Assembly: GCA_002441095.1 (NCBI GenBank)
Contig: DJVG01000051.1
Span: 57,899-84,064, forward strand
Reading direction: 5' to 3'
DNA from: Elusimicrobia bacterium UBA6262
GTDB lineage: Bacteria > CAYTYR01 > UBA6262
DNA length: 26,166 nucleotides
The notes under the pieces are model-generated. The model was given only the letters and a program-made list of their open reading frames with translations, ran no database searches and was not told the DNA's origin. Below are positions 15,232 through 21,103 of the stretch, in pieces; within the stretch, counting starts at the first letter, position 1; every line of letters starts with the position of its first letter. The position numbers and the translations under genes are program-made.

Positions 15232-15287
15232 GGTATATATGGTGGCTACTTAAGTTTTGATAAAAACCTCAAGTAGCCACCTATACC
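15232..15287 (+). terminator. Long hairpin after the major pilin gene (attenuator or stabiliser)
   Basis: GGTGGCTACTT (15241-15251) pairs perfectly with AAGTAGCCACC (15271-15281). The stem extends outward with GGTATA (15232-15237) and TATACC (15282-15287) across a 3-nt bulge. No T-run follows, so partial termination or 3'-end protection of the pilin mRNA is more likely than complete termination. The next gene starts only 20 nt later. Confidence 0.75.
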
Positions 15288-15306
15288 TATTGAGTATGGT
15301 GAAGTT

Positions 15307-15684
15307 ATGCAGAAAAAAAATAAAGGATTTACAATTATTGAGGTCATATTTGCGCTTGCTTTGCTGGCCACCGGATTAACCGGTGTAGTCCTGATCATGA
15401 GCGAAGGACAGTCCCAAAATTCAGTATCCAGGAAGCATATAGTGGCTATGGGTTTAGCTAAAGAGCAGATGGAAAGTATCAGGAATTTACCCTATGCCAG
15501 TGTTCTTCCTATACCCTCAACACCGTTTACTGCCCCTTATGTAGATTATTCCAGCCAGGTAAATGTCACTTCTTATGGTACTTTACCCGGGCAGATCAAG
15601 GATGTGGTGGTTATCATTACGTATAATACAGGGAAAGGTGCTACGGCATCAGTAAACCTTGAAACATATATAGCAAATTATTAA
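15307..15684 (+). CDS. Minor prepilin (PilV/GspI-like)
   Basis: This 125-residue prepilin has the leader MQKKNKG, then FTIIEVIFALALLATG with Glu at +5. The short body with KEQMESIRNLPY after the helix resembles PilV/GspI-type minor pilins, in which an E-x-x-R-N-L pattern is common. GGTGAAG lies upstream of the ATG. It is the first of three prepilin genes that together likely form the tip or initiation complex of the pilus. The exact class (V versus I) is inferred from size and this motif. Confidence 0.85.
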   Translation: MQKKNKGFTIIEVIFALALLATGLTGVVLIMSEGQSQNSVSRKHIVAMGLAKEQMESIRNLPYASVLPIPSTPFTAPYVDYSSQVNVTSYGTLPGQIKDVVVIITYNTGKGATASVNLETYIANY

Positions 15685-15685
15685 T

Positions 15686-15692
15686 AGAGGTG
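15686..15692 (+). promoter_or_regulatory. Ribosome-binding site that points to an ACG start
   Basis: AGAGGTG is followed by CTTT and then ACG at 15697, the only codon at normal spacing that is in frame with the prepilin signal. The GTG within the site is out of frame and meets a stop after seven codons. Confidence 0.6.
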
Positions 15693-15696
15693 CTTT

Positions 15697-16215
15697 ACGA
15701 CAACCGGTACTAAAGGCCTGACGTTAATAGAATTGTTAATATCAATGACCTTATTAACAGTTTTGCTTTTAATTACAGTTTCTTTCTATCCTATGGTCAT
15801 AAAAATATTTTTATCCAATAAAGAAGAGTTTGATGTGCGTTCCGAAGTATCAATAGCCAAAGATCTGATCACTACTTATCTGATCAAAGCTAATACCTTT
15901 ACCATAGCTAATCCCGGACGGATATATTTTACCGCTAATATTGATCCTACTACTCCCTTATCTGAAAGCTGTACTTTTTATTTTTATAATGCCAGTGATG
16001 CTACCTGGCCTGCTACCTATCCTTATTCTTCTTATGAATTACGATATACTGATACCGGGATCTTTGGCAGTGGACGGACGATAGTGCATAACCTGAATCC
16101 ACCGCCAATGTCATATTTTAGCAATAATGTAAACCAGATCGCGGTTAATTTAAACGCGACTAATAATAATACGACCTATGAAGTAAGATTTGAAATAAGG
16201 CCGCGTAATTTGTAA
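15697..16215 (+). CDS. Minor prepilin (PilW/GspJ-like) with non-canonical start
   Basis: Read from ACG 15697, this 172-residue protein begins with the leader MTTGTKG and then LTLIELLISMTLL, a textbook class III prepilin signal with Glu at +5. The frame is closed by a stop at 15685, and no ATG, GTG or TTG lies between that stop and the prepilin signal. The first standard start, TTG 15733, falls inside the hydrophobic helix and would remove the cleavage site. Either ACG initiates or the base call is wrong (ATG expected). The body is beta-rich, with YELRYTDTG and YEVRFEIRPRNL at the end, as in PilW/GspJ-type minor pilins. The class is inferred from order and shape. Confidence 0.82.
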   Translation, partial: TTTGTKGLTLIELLISMTLLTVLLLITVSFYPMVIKIFLSNKEEFDVRSEVSIAKDLITTYLIKANTFTIANPGRIYFTANIDPTTPLSESCTFYFYNASDATWPATYPYSSYELRYTDTGIFGSGRTIVHNLNPPPMSYFSNNVNQIAVNLNATNNNTTYEVRFEIRPRNL

Positions 16216-16242
16216 AACAAACATAAAGAAGGGACCTATAAG

Positions 16243-17991
16243 ATGAAGAAAATAGGCCAAGGGAAACGAGGCTTTGCCCTGCTTTTTGTATTTTTCTTTG
16301 TGATGCTTATTGCTGGTATCGTTGGCGCATACCTCTATTATAATTCTATGAGTGCAAGTAGTTCCGGCTATAAACAAGTGGAAACGCAAGTATTTTATGC
16401 TGCTGAAGCAGCACAGGCGCGGGCGATACAATTTTTACAGAATAATTCGAGTAATGTCTTGACTATTATCCAGCCTGATTCAGGTCCTTTAAGCACATTC
16501 CCTGCGCAAACGGAAACCCTGCCCACAAACGATGCCATAAATTACACATTTATTATTGATAACTGGAACCTGGCCAGCAGTGGGAATCCTGCTCCGTTCG
16601 GTATCGCTTCTGCTACTGCCAGCTCTGTACAGGGTGGCAGCGCTGCTGCGGATGCTTTTGACGGCAGGATGAATACTGGCTGGAGAACCGCGAATTTGAC
16701 TTTTGTTGGCGGGAAATGGCTATCACCTGATACGGTAGCAACCGCTAATTTAGTACCAGGCGGAGATACAGCAGGCAAGGTAAAGAGCAGAATAAATACG
16801 GGTTGGCGGACGGGAAATCCGAAATTTTCAGCCATAAAGTGGCTTTTACCTGATATGAATAAACTGGACTCTTTTATGGATAATTTTTTTGTGACCAAAG
16901 CCTATGCCGGTTATGCCGATGATGCAGCCGTATCAGCGGCAGAAGCAGCAGCATCAGCAGCCGCTGCAGCCAAAGATGCGGCAGCCGCGGCAGCATTGGC
17001 AACAGCTGCAGCCAAAGCGGCAGCCGATGCGGCAGCGGCAGCCGATGCGGCAGCGGCCGATGCAGCGGCAGCTAATGCAGCAGCATTAGCGAGTGGTACT
17101 AAGGCAGCGGCAGATGCGGCCAAAGATGCTGATAAAGCAGCGAAAGATGCAGCCAAGGCAGCGGCAGATGCGGCCAAGGCAGCGGCAGATGCGGCAACAG
17201 CAGCGGCAGATGCGGCAACAGCAGCGGCAGATGCGGCAGCAGCAGCGGCAGCAGCGGCTGATGCGGCTGATAAAGCAGCAAAAAATCCTACTAGAGCTAA
17301 TGCCAAAGCAGCTGATAATGCAGCGAAAGATGCTGATAAAGCAGCGGCAGATGCGGCCAAGGATAAGGCCGATGCAGCCAAGGCAGCGGCAGATGCGGCC
17401 AAGGCAGCGGCAGATGCGGCAACAGCAGCGGCAGCAGCGGCAGCAGCAGCGGCAGCGGCTGGCGCCGGTGGTGGTGGCAGCGCTATTAATCCTCCTGCAA
17501 CCTTAACCCTTGAATTTCCTGCTGGCTCTAATTATACTATTAACGAAATCAGGATCAGAAGAAATGGCGCTTCAAACCAAGAAAGACCTACTGCATATAC
17601 CTGGCAGGTTTCTAGTGACGGGACAACATATACTACAGTATTTACTCGCGCGGCTGATCCAGGCGTAAATGAATGGTATGATATATTCCCGGCAGCTACT
17701 AATGTGAATTGGGTGAGATTGGTTGTTACTAATTCGATAGGTGCTGGTCCTTTTAGAAGAGTTGCAATTGATGAGATAGAGATTCCCTGGATCCGGATAC
17801 GTTCGAAAAGCCAGGTAACTAAAGGTAATAGTGTTACAGAGAAGTATATGCGCACCTGTGTCTTGACGAACAGCCGGACTGCCCCAGCAACTATTTCTAA
17901 AATAGTGCCCAGTAATCTTCCTGGGACAAATATAACAGCTATTTGGGATGAAATCCCCCAGGATACATATAATGACGCAACAAAATTTTAA
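16243..17991 (+). CDS. PilX/GspK-like minor pilin with discoidin-like domain and alanine-rich insertion
   Basis: This 582-residue protein has a prepilin-like start: leader MKKIGQGKRG, then FALLFVFFFVMLIAG without Glu at +5, as in GspK and PilX tip pilins, followed by FYAAEAAQARAIQFL. Residues 118-150 (ASATASS, AFDGRMNTGW) match the front of a discoidin/F5-8C galactose-binding-like domain, and residues 414-514 (TLTLEF, EIRIRRNG, IDEIEI) match the rest. Between them lie a diverged 41-residue-offset duplication (142-163 and 183-204) and about 180 residues (227-406) of Ala, Asp and Lys in AAADAAK-type heptads. The end (about 517-550, IRIRSKSQV) looks like a resumed pilin beta-strand. A surface-exposed adhesive pilus tip is inferred. 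It is not a frameshift product; the frame is continuous. Confidence 0.82.
   Translation: MKKIGQGKRGFALLFVFFFVMLIAGIVGAYLYYNSMSASSSGYKQVETQVFYAAEAAQARAIQFLQNNSSNVLTIIQPDSGPLSTFPAQTETLPTNDAINYTFIIDNWNLASSGNPAPFGIASATASSVQGGSAAADAFDGRMNTGWRTANLTFVGGKWLSPDTVATANLVPGGDTAGKVKSRINTGWRTGNPKFSAIKWLLPDMNKLDSFMDNFFVTKAYAGYADDAAVSAAEAAASAAAAAKDAAAAAALATAAAKAAADAAAAADAAAADAAAANAAALASGTKAAADAAKDADKAAKDAAKAAADAAKAAADAATAAADAATAAADAAAAAAAAADAADKAAKNPTRANAKAADNAAKDADKAAADAAKDKADAAKAAADAAKAAADAATAAAAAAAAAAAAGAGGGGSAINPPATLTLEFPAGSNYTINEIRIRRNGASNQERPTAYTWQVSSDGTTYTTVFTRAADPGVNEWYDIFPAATNVNWVRLVVTNSIGAGPFRRVAIDEIEIPWIRIRSKSQVTKGNSVTEKYMRTCVLTNSRTAPATISKIVPSNLPGTNITAIWDEIPQDTYNDATKF
16666..16854 (+). repeat. Diverged internal duplication, 123-bp offset
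   Basis: Residues 142-163 (RMNTGWRTAN to KWLSPD) are repeated at 183-204 (RINTGWRTGN to KWLLPD). The DNA copies lie at 16666-16731 and 16789-16854. Nucleotide divergence is substantial, so this is not a recent copy or assembly duplication. It covers the conserved edge of the discoidin-like domain just before the alanine-rich insert. Confidence 0.8.
17104..17460 (+). repeat. 21-nt tandem repeats encoding AAADAA(K/T) heptads
   Basis: The clearest array is 17158-17241, four 21-nt units beginning GCAGCGGCAGATGCGGC and ending AAG, ACA, ACA and GCA. Further identical or near-identical units lie at 17341-17361 and about 17386-17427. The wider alanine-rich stretch runs 16921-17460. The codons alternate GCA and GCG regularly, so the DNA is as repetitive as the protein. 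Both the unit length and most internal periods are multiples of three, so slippage would change length without breaking the frame. Confidence 0.9.
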
Positions 17992-18010
17992 GAGCAGAGT
18001 GAGGATTTAA

Positions 18011-19771
18011 TTGAAACTTATCCGCAACATACAGCCTTTACTAGGCTTGGATATCGGGACCACTTCTGTTAAGGTAGTGGTGCTGAAAGAAAGCGTTAGC
18101 GGCGTGGCGATAGTGGATTTCCGGGTTGAAGAATTTCCTTTAAGCACTGAAAAGAAGGAAAATGTTCCCTTAGAAGTAGTACTCGAAGGTTTAAAGAAAT
18201 GCCTGGAAGGCATTAATTTCAAGAAAATGAAAATTATTACGGTAATCTCTGGCCAACGGGTATCGGTGAGAAAAGTGCTCATTCCCCATATGCCCAAGGA
18301 AGAGTTGCTGCAGGCTATTAAATGGGAAGCCAAGGACCATATACCATTTCCTATTGAAAATGCGGCTTTTGATTACCATATTCTTGGTGAGGCCACTGAT
18401 AAAGGCACCAAGAAAATAGAATTATTAGTAGTGGCTGTAGAAAAGTTCATAATTGACCAGCATTTATCCCTATTGCAGAATGTCCAACTTAAACCTGCCT
18501 CGATCACGGTCACTCCCTTTGCTTTAACAAATGTTTTACGCAAGAATGATTATCTTAAAGCTGATGAGGCTTTAGCTGTGGTCAGGTCCGGAGCTGATAC
18601 TACCGCCATTAATATTTTCAGCGGGGAAAACCTGGTTTTTAACCGGGAGATACCTCTGGGCGGCAATAGCCTGACCAGAGCCATGGTCGGCACTTTGATC
18701 TCAGATTCTGGACAGGTAGACCTGGATATTAACCAGGCTGAGATCTTAAAAAAAGACTGGGGCATACCGGATGAAAAAAATCCCCAACAGTTGACTCCGG
18801 AGATCAGCAGTCTTCAAATCGCTCCTTTAATGCGGCCAATACTTGAACGGCTGGCTAATGAGATCAGGCGCTCAATGGATTATTATCGCGAAGAATCCAG
18901 AGGCAAACGGGTAACTAAAGTAGTGCTGCTGGGAGGCAACGCCGAATTAAAAGGTTTACCTGAATTTTTGAATAGTGCTCTAGGCTTAACCGTAGAAATT
19001 TGCCGGCCCCTTAAAAATCTCGAAACAGATATGCCGGCAGACCGTAAAAAAGAACTGGAACAGCTTGGCCCGCGCTTGGCGATTGCCATGGGCGCCAGCC
19101 TGCAAGGGACCAAGGGGATCAATCTTTTACCGCAGGAATTAAAGGAACAGGCTACTAAAACAGCCCGCAGCGCCATGACCGCAGTAATTGGTTTGTTAAT
19201 TGTTTTTATTTTTAGTATGATCTATGCTTCCTTGCATATGACTTTGCGGACGTACGAGAAAGTTGTGTCCAGCAATCAAGTGACCTTAGCTGAATTGAAA
19301 CAGCAGGTAGCCAAGGCTTATGAACTGCAGCAGCTTAAAGAAAAAATGACCATCCGCCGCAATTTAATAAACCTGCTCATGATGGGAAATCCAAGGTGGG
19401 TTGAGATGCTGAAAGCCTTAAGCAATCTTACTCCGCGGCGGATCATCCTGGAAGAGGTTAATTTTATAAAGGAAGCAGATAATACTGCGGCTCCTATTCC
19501 GATCCAGCCAAACGAAGACGGGACTACTGACGCTGAACCAGTCAAAGTACCATTCCCGGTGCTTAATATTAAAGGAATTGTGCTATTGGGAGGAGAGCGG
19601 CCAGAAGCTATCCTGGCACAATTTATGCAAGCTTTGGAAAAATCAAGTTATTTTATGGAAAGCGACTTGTATTCCCTGACGAAAGGCCTGGCCGGGGCAG
19701 GAGAAATCAATAATTATGTTAATTTTGAAATACAATGCAAATTGAAGGATTTCCGGAGCGGGGATTATTAA
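18011..19771 (+). CDS. pilM: PilM-PilN fusion, type IV pilus alignment protein
   Basis: Residues 1-365 form an actin-like PilM domain, with GLDIGTTSVKVV at 12-23 and a nucleotide-binding LLGGNAELKGL late in the domain. Directly after its usual end comes INLLP (370-374), the conserved N-terminal motif by which PilN docks into PilM. A membrane segment (about 388-408), a coiled coil and a PilN-like periplasmic domain to residue 586 follow. The usual lengths are about 350 residues for PilM and 180-220 for PilN, so one polypeptide replaces two subunits. There is no internal stop, and PilO follows as expected. The TTG start at 18011 has GAGG 6 nt upstream and preserves the PilM N-terminus. It links cytoplasmic PilB/PilC to the periplasmic PilO-PilP-PilQ. 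Confidence 0.93.
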   Translation: MKLIRNIQPLLGLDIGTTSVKVVVLKESVSGVAIVDFRVEEFPLSTEKKENVPLEVVLEGLKKCLEGINFKKMKIITVISGQRVSVRKVLIPHMPKEELLQAIKWEAKDHIPFPIENAAFDYHILGEATDKGTKKIELLVVAVEKFIIDQHLSLLQNVQLKPASITVTPFALTNVLRKNDYLKADEALAVVRSGADTTAINIFSGENLVFNREIPLGGNSLTRAMVGTLISDSGQVDLDINQAEILKKDWGIPDEKNPQQLTPEISSLQIAPLMRPILERLANEIRRSMDYYREESRGKRVTKVVLLGGNAELKGLPEFLNSALGLTVEICRPLKNLETDMPADRKKELEQLGPRLAIAMGASLQGTKGINLLPQELKEQATKTARSAMTAVIGLLIVFIFSMIYASLHMTLRTYEKVVSSNQVTLAELKQQVAKAYELQQLKEKMTIRRNLINLLMMGNPRWVEMLKALSNLTPRRIILEEVNFIKEADNTAAPIPIQPNEDGTTDAEPVKVPFPVLNIKGIVLLGGERPEAILAQFMQALEKSSYFMESDLYSLTKGLAGAGEINNYVNFEIQCKLKDFRSGDY

Positions 19772-19825
19772 ATGCCGGCACCTTTTAACCTGCGGGATGT
19801 CTTACCGAGAGGGAAAGAAAAGTGA
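19772..19825 (+). CDS. 17-codon ORF between pilMN and pilO
   Basis: ATG directly follows the pilMN stop (TAAATG), and the ORF ends with TGA overlapping the pilO GTG start (GTGA). It encodes 17 residues, MPAPFNLRDVLPRGKEK. The perfect abutment at both ends is the layout expected of a translated coupling peptide. No family is recognised, and chance cannot be excluded for so short a frame. Confidence 0.3.
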   Translation: MPAPFNLRDVLPRGKEK

Positions 19826-20385
19826 AAAAGTTAAGACCTAAAGAAAAAATAATACTAAAATATTTTGGACTTTTTGCGGCTATAGCCTTGGCTTTCCAAT
19901 ATCTTTTGATCCAGCCAACCAGGCTTAAAATAACGCAGAAAAAAGAAGAAGTGCAAAAGGTCAATGATGAAATTCAACAAGCTTATGAATTTTTAAGGAA
20001 TTTAAATACGATCCGTGAAGAAGCAAATAAAATGGAAGAATTATGGCAGATTTTCAGGACCAAGCTGCCTGATTCAAAACAGATACCGGTATTACTTAAT
20101 GCCCTGGCAAACGTTGCCAATAAGGCTAAAATTAACTATGTTTCTATCAATACTAAGCCGTTAGAGGCTGGTGCACAACAGGGAAGTTTGTTGTATAATC
20201 GTTTACCGATCGAGATCACGCTGCGCTGCCGGTACCAGAATTTAGGTGAGTACATGGCAAATTTGCGGGATATGCCCCGGTTGGTTAAGGTGGAAAGTCT
20301 TAAGATCTTACGCAACAAAGATATTTTGCCTAATCTGGATGTAACGATTAATGTTTATACATACATATTAATTAACGAGGGATAG
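19822..20385 (+). CDS. pilO: Type IV pilus alignment protein PilO
   Basis: This 187-residue bitopic protein has a cytoplasmic N-terminal tail (KKLRPKEKIIL), a membrane segment (about 11-30), a coiled coil (about 30-75) and a small periplasmic ferredoxin-like domain ending TINVYTYI. This is the standard PilO layout and length. It pairs with the PilN part of the upstream fusion in the inner-membrane alignment complex. The start is GTG 19822, preceded by GAGAGGG and overlapping the stop of the short upstream ORF. The next gene starts 1 nt after its stop. Confidence 0.9.
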   Translation: MKKLRPKEKIILKYFGLFAAIALAFQYLLIQPTRLKITQKKEEVQKVNDEIQQAYEFLRNLNTIREEANKMEELWQIFRTKLPDSKQIPVLLNALANVANKAKINYVSINTKPLEAGAQQGSLLYNRLPIEITLRCRYQNLGEYMANLRDMPRLVKVESLKILRNKDILPNLDVTINVYTYILINEG

Positions 20386-20386
20386 T

Positions 20387-20908
20387 ATGGCTTCAGCTCC
20401 TCCCGATAAGAAAAAAATATTTTTACTGCTGGGGTTAGGTTTAGTCATCATCATTGTTTATAAATCTATGGTCCTTTCCCCGCCGAGTCCGCCGCCGGAT
20501 GCCCAACCAATCGATCCAGGCACGGTAACAAGTGTAGTAAAGTCGCCGGTCGCAGAAACTGCTCCCGCCAGGATCGAACAAGCTTTACCAAAGGAAAAGG
20601 TCGATCTTACTGGCCAATCCTGGGGCCGGGATCCTTTTATTGGGGATACTGCCGGTACGGAACAAAAGACCGGGACTGCGGTTACCGTGACCAACCCTCC
20701 GGCAGACGAGGTAGCAGCACTTGTCCTATCGGGCATCGCCTGGAGTAAAAACAAAGCCGTGGCCATAATTAACGGCCAGGTAGTCCGTGAAGGGGATTTG
20801 TTGCCGGTACAAGGAAAAAAAATATATAAAGTGCTCACTATTTTAAAGAACCGGGTGATCTTGCAAGGACAGGACAAAACTATAACATTGCGGTTAAGGG
20901 GAGGATGA
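20387..20908 (+). CDS. PilP/GspC-like secretin-connecting protein
   Basis: This 173-residue protein has an N-terminal membrane segment (about 9-28), a Pro-rich flexible linker (about 30-85) and a C-terminal beta domain. That domain begins after WGRDPF and runs from LVLSGIAW to ITLRLRGG, the homology-region fold shared by PilP and GspC. Proteobacterial PilP is usually a lipoprotein with a lipobox cysteine; none is present here, so the anchor is a transmembrane helix as in GspC. It sits between pilO and pilQ, where PilP bridges the inner-membrane complex to the secretin. The role is confident; the pilP symbol is withheld because of the GspC-like anchor. Confidence 0.85.
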   Translation: MASAPPDKKKIFLLLGLGLVIIIVYKSMVLSPPSPPPDAQPIDPGTVTSVVKSPVAETAPARIEQALPKEKVDLTGQSWGRDPFIGDTAGTEQKTGTAVTVTNPPADEVAALVLSGIAWSKNKAVAIINGQVVREGDLLPVQGKKIYKVLTILKNRVILQGQDKTITLRLRGG

Positions 20909-20919
20909 AGAAGAAGAGC

Positions 20920-21078
20920 AAATTCTAAATCCTAAACTTGAAATCCTAACCAATTTCAAATGTTTAATATTCAAGGTCAGTATGTTTGAAATTTTAAAAG
21001 TTAAGATATAAATAGTTTATAAATTGGAATTTAGTGCTTGATTATTGTTTAGGATTTAGAAATTAGATATTTGGATTT
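20920..21078 (+). repeat. Heptamer-periodic inverted repeat (word AAATCCT)
   Basis: The left arm divides into AAATTCT, AAATCCT, AAACTTG, AAATCCT (20920-20947) and continues in degenerate form. The right arm divides into AGGATTT, AGAAATT, AGATATT, TGGATTT (21051-21078). The 18 nt at 20920-20937 pair with 21047-21064 at 17 positions. The element fills most of the 195-nt gap between the pilP-like gene and pilQ and ends 25 nt before the pilQ start. It is strongly AT-rich compared with the flanking genes. Confidence 0.85.
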
Positions 21079-21103
21079 GTCTTACCACAGGGGGTATAGC
21101 GCA

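Noticed and set aside
15733..16215. Minor pilin starting at TTG 15733
   Set aside because: This start lies inside the hydrophobic helix and would delete the prepilin cleavage site.
16911..17402. A 163-codon alanine-rich minus-strand ORF, plus two plus-strand ORFs in another frame
   Set aside because: The 21-nt repeat leaves several frames open. The plus-strand pilin frame is the one joined to a prepilin signal and a conserved domain.
19800..19830. Programmed -1 frameshift joining the 17-codon ORF to pilO
   Set aside because: No clear slippery heptamer is present, and pilO has its own GTG start, ribosome-binding site and full-length N-terminus.
2671..21078. CRISPR-like arrays in the repeat-filled gaps
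   Set aside because: Units are 7 nt with no unique spacers, and no cas genes are nearby.
21071..21103. PilQ extended upstream to TTG 21071
   Set aside because: The extension lies in the heptamer repeat and would place 11 residues before a standard signal peptide.
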